Part shown: positions 25,139-37,482 of the stretch, piece after piece | Layout of the letters: every line of letters starts with the position of its first letter | Position numbering within the stretch: the stretch's first letter is position 1 | DNA from: Hermatobates lingyangjiaoensis | Taxonomy: Eukaryota; Arthropoda; Insecta; Hemiptera; Hermatobatidae | DNA: 64,000 nt | Direction: 5' to 3' | Assembly: GCA_026182355.1 (NCBI GenBank) | Contig: JAPFBL010000104.1 | Coordinates: forward strand, 186,001 to 250,000 | Made by a program: the position numbers and the translations under genes | The notes under the pieces: model-generated | Databases searched by the model: none | What the model was told of the DNA's origin: nothing | Seen by the model: the letters and a program-made list of their open reading frames with translations, nothing else

Positions 25139-25406
25139 GTAGGTTACTCAGTTAGGTAACCTACAGCCTTCATTAGTTACCTTCTTCCTGGTTAACTCTT
25201 CAGTTACCTTCTTTTTTCTTACATTGTTTACTTTCTGATGACACAAAATGAAAGGCCTCAGAACATTTATTTCTTTTGTTTTCTTTTTCCTTGTGATTTG
25301 GACTTCATTGATTGCATCACGTGAATTCTAATTTTTCTGCACATTTTATAAATATATATATCAATGATCAAACCACAATAAGAAATGGGAAAACAAGACT
25401 AAGATC

Positions 25407-25435
25407 TTTCAACCGTAACAAGCGGTCTTCGTCAG
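25407..25435 (-). ncRNA. Hammerhead ribozyme core, family B (left arm)
   Basis: CTGACGA, stem II GACCG/CGGTT, GAAA, then GATCTT. Stem I GACT/AGTC. All invariant core positions are present. Confidence 0.8.
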
Positions 25436-25505
25436 AGTCAAAAACCCAACTGACTCTGACTGAAGGAACTATACTACCAACTGACAGTCAGTTGGGTTTT
25501 TGACT

Positions 25506-25534
25506 CTGACGAAGACCGCTTGTTACGGTTGAAA
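25506..25534 (+). ncRNA. Hammerhead ribozyme core, family B (right arm)
   Basis: Exact inverse copy of the left-arm core, complete on the plus strand. Confidence 0.8.
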
Positions 25535-25619
25535 GATCTTAGTCTTGTTTTCCCATTTCTTATTGTGGTTTGATCATTGATTGTTGTTTCACGTGTTTAT
25601 GTGAAATCTTTTTATATAT

Positions 25620-25770
25620 ATTTATAACTTTAAATTACACAAAGCACGACACAGAAAAAAGAATAAAGAGAATACTTACAAAATTCAATATTTCGAACTG
25701 TTGTTCGTCATCAGGAGTAGACTAGAAGAGAGGACGAAGTGAGAGAGATCTCCCCACGTCGAAGAACGGA
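25620..25770 (-). repeat. Family C PLE end fragment
   Basis: Minus-strand copy matching the left arm and spacer of the hairpin at 16119 (gatctccccacgtcgaag, cgtcatcag, caatatttcgaac, acttaca). It runs into (TA)n at 25782-25820. Confidence 0.85.
25691..25714 (-). ncRNA. Hammerhead ribozyme core, family C
   Basis: CTGATGA, stem II GAAC-AACA-GTTC with four Watson-Crick pairs (the copies at 16182 and 16281 have a G-U pair), GAAA, then TATT. Confidence 0.8.
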
Positions 25771-25779
25771 GCGCGAATC

Positions 25780-25820
<41 letters not shown>

Positions 25821-25824
<4 letters not shown>

Positions 25825-25985
25825 CAATGTAGAAAAACAAACATAGAGAAAATAAAAACACACACACTTACAGCCTCTAATATTCGGTTTGAACCGTCAT
25901 CAGGAGAGATAAGAGAGGAAAACCAAGTGTACTGGTTCAGAACCGTTGGTCTCTGAACCAGTGCGTTTGGCTCCATCTCTTACAA
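25821..25985 (-). repeat. Family D PLE end fragment, core mutated
   Basis: Minus-strand family D copy. The core at 25882-25903 reads CTGATGA, then the stem, then GAAT in place of GAAA, so it is probably inactive. Confidence 0.75.
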
Positions 25986-26659
25986 TAGAGCATAGGAAGG
26001 TAGATGCTTTTGACAGTGGTCAAAAACAAAATGTTTAGAATGTCATCTCTATATTACTTCAATAGAAAGCGCGGCTTTATATATTATATGCAAATATAAT
26101 ATAATTCGACTTGATAACGACATTCTGACTTCACAAAAGTATATTATTGAAAACTTAAGGAAGCAAGAAGTAGAAAATTAGATGTCTGACTAGTGATTTA
26201 TTGGGAGCGTTTCTTTTGTATTAAAGTTTTCCTTCTTTTAATGCAGTGAGCAGAAAACATAATGGAAATTCGTTATATTCGAGTGGTTTAGAGAGTTATA
26301 GTTTTAAAAGGACCACTTAATGAATCTAACTCTGTTATCAAATCAAAAATTATTCATTGGTTTTATGATACAAATTTATTTTTACTCGCTAAAGACATTC
26401 CTCTATCACATTTCTTTATAGACTTATATGTACACCCTCACTAAATAACATACAAGTAATAACTATTACTCAAAGTTACAAAGGGTCTTTAAAGGAAGAT
26501 GAAAAAATAATGCTGAACAGAATTAAATATTAATATGTAAAAAAATAGCAAAACTCTCCACTCATTGCTTTCAGACGACATCAGATGAAAAAAGAAAGGA
26601 ATTCTAAGCTCACTGATGTAAAGAGGGTTAGAAAAATATCTTCTCATTTTCACGATTTC
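25986..26659. other. Intron sequence, no gene
   Basis: AT-rich. Nothing recognised. Confidence 0.5.
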
Positions 26660-29531
26660 AATCAATAAAAGTCTGGAGTGGCCTACACTCAACTTTACTA
26701 CAAGTAAACTTAATTTCAAACTTCTTGGGAATAATATATATTATAATATCTCATTTAAGCATAATGTAAACATATAAATGGGAGATGTTTATTAGTCTTT
26801 CATTTCTGAGGTAGTACAGATAGTCATTGATCGACTTATCAATATATAAGCTTATTTTTATACATCACACCACTGATGCAAATAATCTCATTAGTATAAC
26901 TACAGCAGTAATAACATTTTTGAAAAGCCAAAGTGAAAATTTCTTGATAAGAAATAATCTCCTATAAGGGAACATGGCATTTGTTCAAATAGCCATTGGA
27001 TTTCTTACATCGTTTACTTGACCTCCTTCTACATTGAATATTTACGTAAAATATTCAAATTTAAAACAAGAAAATACTCTTATTTTCCTTAAAAAACATC
27101 AGAAACATCGAAGAAAAAATGTCGATTTAAGATAAATTATAATGAAGGATATGCGATAATTACATTTATTAATCTTCAAACAAAAAATTTAATTTTTAAT
27201 TATGTTGTACAGTTTTCGTCTTTTATAGAATTATTATACTGGGAATTTTATGGCTTCTTAGTATTTAATAAAACCATTTATCTAATTTTAAGAACCTTAT
27301 ATTTTTTTTATTATCGAAGTCGCTTGAGAATAGTCAAATATGACTACTAATATTTTAAGCTTGCTTAATTAGGCCTATTTTTCCATATTCATAGCACTCC
27401 TGTGAGAGAGGTCAAAGCGTGAACACTAATAATAATAGCTTGTAGTGCTGAATCTGGTATTTTTTTCATTTGCATAATTGTTATGTTAGAATTGTCACAA
27501 CGAGGAAACAAATACACTAAGTTTGATAAATATTATGAAAATATTTCATTTTCATAGTATTCCTGTGAAAATAGTTGAAAAGTGAAGTAATTTCAGAATC
27601 TTATATATTTTTACTTTACTATAAGTAAAGTATAGTGATAGTGAAAAAATTCGATCTCGAGATTTTGACGAAATTATATGTTTTGAGGTCCCAAAAGTCG
27701 TTTTATGGTTTTTTCGATGATGTGTGTGTGAGAGAGAGAGGGTGGGTGAGTGTGTTAGCATTGTCTGCTACCACGCTACGGTCCAGAATCTTTGATGGAT
27801 CAAGTTGATATTTTACACAACCTGCCCCATAGTGTGGATGATTCCTATTGTTTGGGGAGAATTACGCATGACGGGAAAGTCAATTTTTTTAGGAAACATT
27901 TTTTTCTCTTAAACTGCTAATTCTAGAGTTTTAAAATGCTTGCATTATCTTTGAGGTTTCAAATGCTGTATACGAAAAATATATTCAGAGTTTTAAAACA
28001 ACGGGAAATATTTTTTTTTATTAAAATATAAAAATGTTGACTTACAATTCAATCTTAAAGATTGTGAAACGATACAAGGCATACCGTTTGACGGATCAAT
28101 ATGAATTTATGCCTAAAAATAGAACATTATGTGGCAAATGAGTTAAGATAATTTTTTTCAAAATTACATTCACCGAAGGGGCGTTAAAGTACGATTTCTG
28201 TTTTCAGAAAATGTTTTTTTGTCGCTAATCGGTTCATTAAAAAATCATGAAAAATTGATCAAAAATGGAACAAAAAATTAGCAATTTATAAAAAACAATT
28301 CATGAAGTTTCAATTACGGTAAAGGGTAATAAACCTATAAAAACTGTTTGTTTATCCTGGACTAAGGGATCACCTGCTATAGTTGTCATATTTTCATTTT
28401 TTTTTACATTGTTTACATTGACTTAGATATTTTTTGAGTGAATCGGCTGAAATAAAATTGATATTTATAATGGAAAAAATTAAATAAGTTATTGGCTTAT
28501 ATGAGATATAAGAGGAATAATATTTTAGCGTTTAAAATTCACTCACAATAAACATAAATGTTTGTTGCTTTCCTTGGTATGATGGATTTGTCTCACAAAA
28601 TGCTATAATCTATCTAGATATTGTACTCTTGAATAAAACTTAATTATCAGTTGTACATTATTTTGGTTTGTGAATTATAGTATCAATGGGTACAATTGAT
28701 GTGTGATGAATGGTCTCTTTCCTAAAGAAAGAGGAGGAGTTACGTTGTTGAAAAGTGTTCAGAAAAACTATTTTCTATTTTTGGTAAATTTTCTCTATTC
28801 CAGTCAGGTAGTTCATATAATCATTTTTAAAAATTCCAAGCTTCCAGATATAAAAGTTTTAAATTATACTAAATAGCTGGCATCAACTTTGGTTTGAGTA
28901 TGTAAAATTAACTAATTACCAATGTATTTTTTCTCAATAAACATTCAGAGCAACCATATAACAGAGTACAATAGGCAGGAAAAAAATAACACTCACTCAG
29001 AGTGAATTGGTATATATGATTTTTGACAAGTGGAAAGAAAAGTGGTTTTTATGAAATACTAGGAACTATGAAACTCCCAGTATAGTAATTCTATAAAAAA
29101 AGAAAAATATAAAACATCATTCAAAATTGAGAATATCTTTGAAGAAAGATAAATGAAATTATCCGACATCTTAAATTATGAATTATCTTAAAACAGCAAT
29201 TTTTCTTAGTTGTTTCTGACATTTGCCGGGTAAAATTGGAATATTTTCAAGTTTTAAATGGGAAAATTTGTCTCAAATATTCAATGTAGAAGGAGGTCAG
29301 ATTACACTAATGATATTATAGATATCAGTGGTGTGATATACAAAAATAAGCATATATATTGATAAGTGATAACTGTACTACCTCCAGGAATGAAAGACTA
29401 ATAAACATCTCCCATTTAGACATTTATATTATACCTAAATGGAACATTATTTATTATATACCCGAGAATAATAATATTATATTTACTTATAGTAAAGTTG
29501 AGTGTAGGCCACTCTAGATTTTTTTATTGAT
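26660..29531. mobile_element. Long-TIR DNA transposon-like element, copy 2
   Basis: Ends atcaataaaa...ctggagtggcctacactc and its inverse, with arms of roughly 550-620 bp (left 26660 to about 27285, right about 28990 to 29531). The interior (27607-28520) matches copy 1 in the same orientation and copy 3 in the opposite one. The interior contains gagagagagaggg at 27732 and the block acgctacggtccagaatc. The site 29146/29147 is the intact counterpart of the Helitron insertion point in copy 1. No transposase is encoded. It lies in the last intron of the FN3 gene. Confidence 0.85.
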
Positions 29532-29784
29532 CTTTGGTATTAAAATACATAAATGAGTTTCAAACATATGAAGCAAAGATAGAAGACTGTAGTTGATTTG
29601 GTAATACCATTCCAGTCCAAATAACGGAAAGAAGATGCAAACATAACAAAAAGTAGAAATACGGATCAATCTGTATAACCAAACTAACATTCTCAGTTAT
29701 AAAGTAGCTTCATATAAACTATTACCATTTGTTAATGTCCTAGGCACTACAGATTGGCAAGCCTATAATATATGTCGTAGTTTT

Positions 29785-30150
29785 GTTTCTTTTTCTCACA
29801 CCGTCTGCCACTCTTTCTGTTTTCACTCTATATCTTCGTCACCCCCTTTTTTTATTTGTAGCACTCTCAGTTTCTATCACTCATTCTGTTCATCACTTTG
29901 TTGTATCTCGCACACTATCACTCATATTTCTTCTCCTGTATATCCCCCCACACTCACTCATTCTTTTCTGCTCAGCATATCTCCACTCTCCTTATCACTT
30001 CTCTCTCTTTCATATCTCACTCTCTTTGTTTCTCAATCTGTACCCATCTCATTCACTCATGATATTTATCATTGCCTAACTCTATCCCACTCACTCTACT
30101 GCTCATTAAGTTTATCACTACTAATTGTCTCTTTTCCACCTCTATATCAT
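29785..30150 (+). repeat. Degenerate pyrimidine-rich minisatellite, array 1
   Basis: Loose repetition of a roughly 20-base motif near tatcactcattctgttcatc and cactcactcat. It is strongly C/T-biased. The long open frame across it is a by-product of that bias. Confidence 0.65.
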
Positions 30151-30343
30151 TCATTCCCTTTAAGAAATGAAAAGCCATTTGTTTTGTTTGTGTTATATAC
30201 ATTTTCACTTGCATTTCATTTCAATTTATTTGCATCGGAATTACTAATGAATACAGTAATATTTACCTAGGCAGATGAGATAACAGAAATAGTCTTTGAA
30301 GCTTTTCATAAGCATTGAAATGTTTATGTAATCATTAACAGAG

Positions 30344-30535
30344 ATAATTTGAAGTCTGTGAAAAGAAACCTGAAAGAGAAGGAAGAAAAGTGTTTTGTGG
30401 CCTTTGTCGGGGTCCCGGGACCAAAGCAAAGTCAGCAGCAAAGAGCTGCTTTTCCATCGACCGAGCTTTATTTTCAAAACAAACCCTACCTCCTTTTTAA
30501 CTCCCCTTCATCCTCTTCAAACCAACATAAGTAGG
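30344..30535. other. GC-rich non-coding block with a 12-bp palindrome
   Basis: Contains ggtcccgggacc (perfect palindrome, 30410-30421) in the context tttgtcggggtcccgggacc and then agcagcaaagagctgctttt. It stands out from AT-rich flanks and sits between two arrays of the same minisatellite. No protein or splice pattern is convincing. It may be an intronic regulatory element of the FN3 gene. Confidence 0.35.
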
Positions 30536-31019
30536 CGTAAATTAATTTTTAAAGAAATTTAATTTAAGAAATATTCCACTAGGAGAGGTCTACGAGGGCG
30601 CTTGCTTTGCATTTCTTCATAAAGAATTTTTATATACCTCGGGTTATCCCTTTTCATTTTTCTCACTATAATAATATAAAACAGTGTATATTTTCTTTTA
30701 TTTAAAAAAATCAATTCGTACCTTTGATAAAATGTAATCATACATTTGCAGATAATTAATTGCAATGTTAATTATTTTAGAAATTTCAGAAAAATTATCT
30801 CTGAAAAGTCAAATTACATTCTTTTGAAAACCGGCAAGAAATGTAAATCAAAACACAATATACACTTGGTGAATTTTGAAGATAGAGCACTATGTCATTG
30901 TTTAAATTCAACATGGATGATACTTATCTATTGAAAGTATGCAAGATATTGAAGATATTTTAATCTATGTTTTAATGACTTATAGAGACTCTGAAAATGG
31001 AAACAGGAAGTAGTATTAT

Positions 31020-31345
31020 TACATATTTTTATGTTTACCACTTATTATGATTGTTACTTCACTTTTCATTAATTTCTATCACAGTTTTCGTTTATCTTTC
31101 TTTCATTTATTTATCAATCATTCTATTTATTACTGATATCTTTCTTCACTCCTTCTATTTTTCGACTATCCATTTATAACTCATCTTGTTTATAACTTGT
31201 ATCGTCTATCATTTGTATCACTCATTTGTTTATGACTATGTGTTTATCGTTCACTATGTTTATCATTTATATCTCCTCCTCTATCACTCATTGTGTTTAT
31301 CACCATCATTATTTCCCTCACTGTGTTAATAACTTACGTATTTAC
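31020..31345 (+). repeat. Degenerate pyrimidine-rich minisatellite, array 2
   Basis: Repeated variants of tatcactcattgtgtttatc, with the same motif as array 1 at 29785. Confidence 0.65.
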
Positions 31346-31435
31346 TGAAAATGAAAACAGGAAAGCATTTTTTTTTATTTTAATTTTATCACTTACTATG
31401 TTACTTCATCTACAAACTTCATTGCTTAAACAAAC

Positions 31436-31610
31436 GTAAAAAAACAGGAACAGGAATTGTTTTTCATGATAAAATGAAATAAAATTATTCTGGACAATTA
31501 AATGGTTGTATCATTTATTAGGTATTTGCTTCTGAGTTAGAAAATGCAGCCTCCACGAACTACGGGAATACCTAACTGCTACCTAAATAGGTATACGAGG
31601 AGTATACATA
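31436..31610 (-). repeat. Dispersed repeat of unknown family, copy 2
   Basis: Inverted, near-identical partner of 2285-2457. The end near 31590-31607 is the palindromic-looking gtatacgaggagtatac. Confidence 0.85.
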
Positions 31611-32594
31611 TATGTAGAAGTTTTTTTTTTTTTGACTTATTAAGAAGGAATTCAAATAAAGTTGCTAGTGTTAAAACTAATAGAAACTGTGGTTGAACTA
31701 ACTAGCTCGTTTGTTACGAAATCCGTCAAGAGATTAATGTTCAAATAAACGTGTATTGTGTGACTGGTTTGACTGGTTTTTTTAACTTTCCCATAATAAG
31801 TCAAGCCGTTGAAAGCTCACGTTTTCTGCGCAAAAAATAATATTGGTTAATAATCCCTGCGAAGGATGACCCTACATTTTAGAAGTGCTGTAATATATGC
31901 GTTCAAGTCGTTTGAAATGTAAGTAACTTTCAATAGCAATATTGCTTTCCTTGTTAAAATTTCTTTACTATGACTGTATTTTCAAAACATTAATATTGGT
32001 AAATGGTTCATTTATTCTTTGACAAGTGTTTAAGCTTTGTACTTGTACAAAGTACATTGTAGTGAAATACTTTGTAGTGTATTTCTTTGCTGGAAGTACT
32101 TGGACAAACTATTCATTCTAGAGCAAAGTTAGAAACTAGAATACACTTCAATAACAATGTCCTCAAATTAACGGAAAAGAATAAATAATCGGCTCTTAAA
32201 AGTTATATTCAGTCTTCAATTGATACTTAAAGAAGGAATTGTCATAATTAGTGAAGTGAATTTGGCAGCATTGTGCTTTGTCTCTCGAGATACTAAAACT
32301 TTCCTTTTCCAAAGGTTTCAAGTGCTTAAACGGACTTCAACATATTGCTTTTTCATTTTTTTTGTGGAAAACTCTTTTTATTTCGAAGCTAACGAGACTC
32401 AATCAAAATGAAGAAATGAATCATACTCAACTCACTGAAACTTATTTTATAAAATTCAACAAAGTGAAAAAACGATTCATCTCTATTTAAAATTTGCTTA
32501 AGACGCATCTTTGGTTACAAAACTTTGTCATGTTTCAGTGAATTAGGGCACTTCAGCTGATTTGCTAAAGAGGATTACCGGTCATAACATAAAA
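31611..32594. other. Intron sequence, no gene
   Basis: AT-rich. No recognisable gene. The overlapping short open frames at 32220-32490 show no domain. Confidence 0.5.
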
Positions 32595-32925
32595 GGGGGT
32601 CTTGTAGCCCAGTGGCTTGCGTGCTCACCTTAGGACTAGTAGTTCTAGGATTTGTTTCTTTACGAGAGAGGTGAAAAAATCTGAGAGGATATTAAGTTGT
32701 CGGACCAGATCCTGTACGATGTCAGGTCCTAGTTAAACATCCCTACTCTAAATACTCTTGAGTTAGGCAAAATCTAGGACTCCCAATTTAGAATTAACGC
32801 GATAATGTGACCCACCCCATTACTGAATTGGGTACCAAATAATAAATGAACCGCACTTTTCACCCCTAGGACAGCCCCAAAGCGAGAAGCTTTAAGTGTG
32901 AGAATCGGAATACGAAACGAACAAA
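32595..32925 (+). mobile_element. tRNA-derived SINE
   Basis: The RNA polymerase III box A matches exactly (tagcccagtgg, 32605-32615). A box B-like agttctaggatt lies at 32641. The body has aggtgaaaaaatctgagagg, gtcggaccagatcctgtac, gttaggcaaaatctaggact and ccaaataataaatgaaccgc. It lies just downstream of the exon at 33299, in the last intron. Confidence 0.85.
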
Positions 32926-33298
32926 AATAGTAAAATTAAAATAAAATAACATACACGAAGTTCCTTTGAACAATTTCATTTAATAACAAACGTCTGTACT
33001 GCTTAAAAAAGCAAATAAAATATTAAGCATAAAATAGTATTAATTTTATATGGCATGATATAAAAAATGGCTTATTTAGTTAGATCAAACTTTTGAAATA
33101 ATGGGAGCATTCAATAGTACAGATATTTCAGTCATTGAAAAAAATTTAAAACTATCCATTTTATTGATAAAAGAGATGAAAGGATATTATATTATGAAGG
33201 ACGTGGTTAAGTATAAATGTGAAGTTAGTAAAGATAAAATATGGAGAATGAGAGAAGAGGAAGTGGATGGGATGAGTTTGTACCGTATATGTCCTCAC
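32926..33298. other. Intron sequence, no gene
   Basis: AT-rich start (5' part) of the last intron of the FN3 gene. An open frame crossing into the exon on the plus strand is its antisense shadow. Confidence 0.6.
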
Positions 33299-33500
33299 CG
33301 GATCCGCGGGTATAAAACTGGTAGAGATCTGAGACTTCGTTCCATCCATATCTGTTCTTGGCCTGGACTATGGCTTCGAAGACTGAGGCAGAGTCGAGGC
33401 CACGGATATTGTAGGACATGGTGTGTGAGAAGGTTTCTCCGTTAGACGGCTTGAGAACTACGTCGTGCCACTTTCCTGGGGTCTGATGAGTGTCGTTCAT
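33299..33500 (-). CDS. FN3-domain exon of Ig-superfamily adhesion gene
   Basis: Acceptor gtaattcttacag (33501 onward), 202 coding bases, donor CG|GTGAGG (33298-33297). The peptide begins MNDTHQTPGKWHDVVL and goes on to YNIRGLDSASVFEAIVQAKN, RYGWNEVS and FYTRGSG. This is the second half of a fibronectin type III sandwich, with the tyrosine corner and the F-G strand pattern F.A.VQAKNRYGWNEVS. It then enters the linker to the membrane anchor. Such FN3 domains follow Ig domains in insect surface proteins of the klingon/lachesin type, which mediate cell-cell adhesion in the nervous system. The family choice is by recall of motifs and is less sure than the domain. The first codon is an internal methionine, not a start. 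Confidence 0.88.
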
Positions 33501-35592
33501 CTGTAAGAATTACTCAATAGTAAGATGGTCGTATTGGGTTTTTGAAATATATATGTGCGTTTACAAAATAGATAAGTCATACAAAATGAATCATACTTGT
33601 TTGGTATTTTACTATTTTCTTACTTCAGATGCCGTTTATTTTAATTATTGATAATTGTAAGTGTTTGTCCGTATTTGTATGTTTTTATTTTATTTTTGAA
33701 TTCATGTAATTTTCTTATATATACTTTGTTATATATTTATTTACATTTATTCTTATGTTTGGTAAATAATCTGCAACTTCTTATTATGACTACAAACATG
33801 AAATTGTAAATGTAATCAGCCTATAGATACAATGAACATTTTTTAGCTATACAATTTTTTTTTTAAACGGAATACAGGAAAGAAGGAATTCATATAAAGA
33901 AAATTACTTTTTCAACATTGATTCAATAACACTCTGAAACAGTATAACCCAATTAAACCCTCAGTGATTCCAAAGAATATATTTTCAGTAATCGAAGGGT
34001 AATTATCTTTTACAATAATTCAATAAAATACTTCATTATTATTGGCTTCAGATTATGGCTTTAGTGATCCCAAAGAATATGTTTCTATTAATAGAAGGAG
34101 GATTAATTTTTCTTTAAGGAGGAATATATATATAAAAAAAAACAGAGAAGCATGAGATCTGGGTAAGACATGGTGGACATTAACTTCCTTTTTGGTTTAC
34201 GAGGACGGAGATACTAGTACCAGAGCACATAACATGCAGGCTATGCTTACATAATGCACAGATGAAAAGCCACTCCAGATATATTAGGCAAGTAATGCCT
34301 TACCACAGGGAATTTTCTACAAAATTTATTGCGTTGAAATGGTAATGTACCTATTTATAAAATTCTGCTTTTTTGGCGTCAGACATAGTCGTAAAGAAAA
34401 GAAAAAAAGTGCACTGGTATTGGAGGAAACAGGCGATGAGGAACGATTTCCTGGTAAACAGGACGAAGAGGCATCCATTACACACTCTTGCCGTCTGCGC
34501 TTTATCAGGGCCTACGTCCTTCAGCATGAAAGATGAACGACCCAATATCTGCCTTATCTGATTGACCCTTCTCTAAAAACTTTACTGAATTCATCAAATA
34601 AAAAAAGAAGATCTCTTTCAGATTTATATCTAATAAAACAGACGTTGATATTTTCAATCCAGTAAAAGTTATTTATCGCTATTCAATCCCCAAACTTTTC
34701 CTTCTAACTTGAAAAGTTTATGCTAGATACGGGCGGATTTTATTTTATCTGCTCTGTAAATTCAAGAGACACATGAAAACGAATAAAATTAATCACCTTG
34801 GATTACGAATAAACAGTTTGTTTGATAAATTCGTTAATTCCTCTCACAGGTCTAGTATTAACTTTGAGATTACCAACTACTTCTTCAGAGACTTGATCAA
34901 AGTGCAATATTAATGTTTGGCCCAAGTTCAAATATACCTTCACTGTTGCAGAAGGCCTTGACATGTGATGCTGTTCTTTACAAGAATCATCGGTGTATTA
35001 ACTTTATAACATATATAGCTTGAATATCTCTGAATCAATTGTCTAAGTTACTACAATTTAATGATAAACTAAAAAAAAAAAATCTATGGTTTTTAAAATA
35101 TGCTTACCGTGGACACACAAATACACTTATGCACACACGTTAGGGATAATAATGGCTATAATTCAATCAGTAGTTAATTAATTTCAAAAACTGTAATTTA
35201 TCCCAAATCATTCAAATCCCTAATTTAACTGTCCAAGGCAGCTACTCCTGTAACTGGATTCCGTGATACACTAATTAGGGATTACAATGACAGTTATTAC
35301 AATCTGAAGTTAATTTTTTTACAAGGTCTACATTTAGTTTAAATTGTTTAAATCAATAACTAATCATTAAATAATAAATCAAAAGTGTTAAAAAATCAGT
35401 TTTCGTTGAAATATAATGGAATACTGGTTACAAATTGTTTTAAGGTTATAATGTAAATCATTTAATAACGTAATAAGTAAACTTGAATACCTAACTTTAA
35501 TAACGTAAATCACTTATTAAAGCTTACTTGATTGACATTTGAATTATGAATGATAAAAAAAAACCGGATTGATCGATCATGTAGGAACTGAC
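33501..35592. other. Intron of FN3 gene (2.1 kb)
   Basis: AT-rich intron with two weak duplications: agtgatyccaaagaatat at about 33963 and 34063, and ttagggat...ttaa at about 35139 and 35272. A slightly GC-richer patch at 34390-34550 is unassigned. Confidence 0.7.
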
Positions 35593-35720
35593 AGTGATCT
35601 TTCTGTACAGAAGTCTGACTTCTTCCAAAGGAGGGTAACTCTCGACCATCCAGGTAAGATTGTAGCTGTCCTTGGACCTGCTGAAGGGTGTGCTCCTAAA
35701 CTCTGCTGGGCTTGGTCGAC
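35593..35720 (-). CDS. FN3-domain exon (N-terminal half) of the same gene
   Basis: The acceptor ttattgtttcag (35721 onward) is followed by GT, which completes a codon, then 42 codons: RPSPAEFRSTPFSRSK, DSYNLTWMVESYPPLEEV, RLLYRKIT. The B-strand tryptophan (LTW) and the C-strand EEVRLLYRK are typical of FN3 domains. The donor would be ACT|GTCAGT, a GT donor with a less common third base. The phase is 0, so it joins cleanly to MNDTHQTPGKW in the exon at 33299. Together the two exons give one FN3 domain of normal length. Upstream Ig exons and the signal peptide are not visible and probably lie beyond 64000 or in unrecognised short exons. Confidence 0.86.
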
Positions 35721-37482
35721 CTGAAACAATAAACAGATTTATTAATAATCAATTATATTATAGTAATATCAGATAATTATACAATATTTTTGTGGTCATA
35801 ATTTCCTATAACGCACTGTGATATAATCATTACTCCGACTACAAAACATAGTAATATTTCCACCATATACCCTGATAATGCAACAACTCTAAAGTTATCC
35901 ATTATGCTACGAGTATATCGCTGATTTCTTTTTTAAAACCTACACCGGGTGAATCAAAAAGTTTAAGGTCTGATGTCACGAAAAGATTTATTTCGAATTA
36001 TAACTACAAATTAGCAATTTTATCTTTCAAATTAATCAACATTGATTTTAACACACTTTCCAATTGATCTTGGGTAGAAGCGGCTTTCGTTTTCTCCTGT
36101 AAGGACTCATGCAGCAACCTCTGATATTATGTCATTATTGTTCCTTTAACAGTACTAACTTCTATCATAGCCTTTGGTAATTTTAATTTCTACGATAAGA
36201 CTTGAAGTTTGGATTAGGTATTTTGTTAATCCAAAAGAATGAGTGTTTTGTGACCCATTTTGGTCATTGCCAACTGACTTCATATGGTCATATAATCTCC
36301 AGTCAAAAATCACAAAAAAAGAGACTAAAACACTGACCACCTTTAGTAACAGAACTAACTTTGATGTAGTACGACAAATTATGCATGAAATAAAGAAGTC
36401 CTGTCTCAGTCAAATAGAAAACAATCGAAACATACTACATGTATGAAGGAGCAAAGAATTCTACAAGTGTTATAGCAAATAAAGTAGAAGTCAGGCCAAA
36501 ATCTGATAACTAATGAGTGATAATCATGTTGATGATGTTTCTAAAGTGTATACCTCACATGTCAGTGTCACACAGAGAGCGGAGGGTGCAGATCATTTAA
36601 TCAATAGGTCAAACTCTGATAGAAAACAAGTGACAACCTTTTAGATGGCTTGTCTCAAAGGTATGCTCTATCACAGAAGAGGGAATCAGCAAATTTGCCT
36701 CTCTAGAAGTGTTAAATTAGTTACTAATAAACGTTACAGGGATTTTAGCATTGGCAATAATTGAAAAAATGTCCTATATATATGGTTACAGCATAGTTTC
36801 TTATTTATTCCTACTTCTGGTGAACTTTTGATTCTCTCTTTCTCAACAAAGAGGCATAACGTGGAGTAAACATCTAAACGTTTAAAATGCAGTATTCTTG
36901 ATGAAACATCTAAAAAATATTAACTGGATCATGCAAAAAAAGAAATAACTCTCATGATTGTGGAAGAAGTTTGGCCTTATGATACAGCATATATAACTGA
37001 AGGTGTTATTTTACTTTATTTAATAGCGCTGCTGAATGAAAGAGTATCGTGACAAACACATTACAACAGAACTTGAGTGAATGGATCCAATTTCCATCCC
37101 AAAAACAAGAGAACTTCTTCCAATTTGAATTTTCAATGTTGATATAAAAAAACGTTGATATAAGAATTTAAAATTATGTATGGAAGAAGAAATTGGGATA
37201 GAAATGAGTTACTTTAAAAAAGAAAAAAAAAACAATTTTGTGAATTTAAAGTGGTTCTCGCAGACAGGGAATACTAAATTGGCAGGGGGTTGTTATTGAT
37301 GCAATGCATCAGGTGAACTCGTCGTATATTGAATACTCTGGGAGGGTGAATTTATCGCAACGTTATGTATATAGTATTTTGCATAAGCAATTCAAAGAGG
37401 AGATAGAAGGGGAGAGGCGCTTCTTGCAAGTGCAATCGATATAGCAAACAATCTTCTTGTACCAATTAATAATCCATCTCTA
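35721..37482. other. Probable intron, no gene
   Basis: No coding sequence recognised. Short open frames near 36155-36446 on both strands lack domains. Confidence 0.45.

Larger units (their letters stand above)
25361..25580. repeat. Perfect 93-bp family B palindrome
   Basis: Arms 25361-25453 and 25488-25580 read as exact inverted copies around a 34-base spacer. Each arm carries one complete hammerhead core on opposite strands. The spacer contains an 18-base string also found at 24755. Confidence 0.95.

Noticed and set aside
29783..30079. 98-codon plus-strand open frame
   Set aside because: It lies wholly in a C/T-rich minisatellite whose composition avoids stops. The peptide is a low-complexity run of S, L, F and H.
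33101..33445. 114-codon plus-strand open frame
   Set aside because: Its second half is the antisense of the FN3 exon, and the first half is AT-rich intron.
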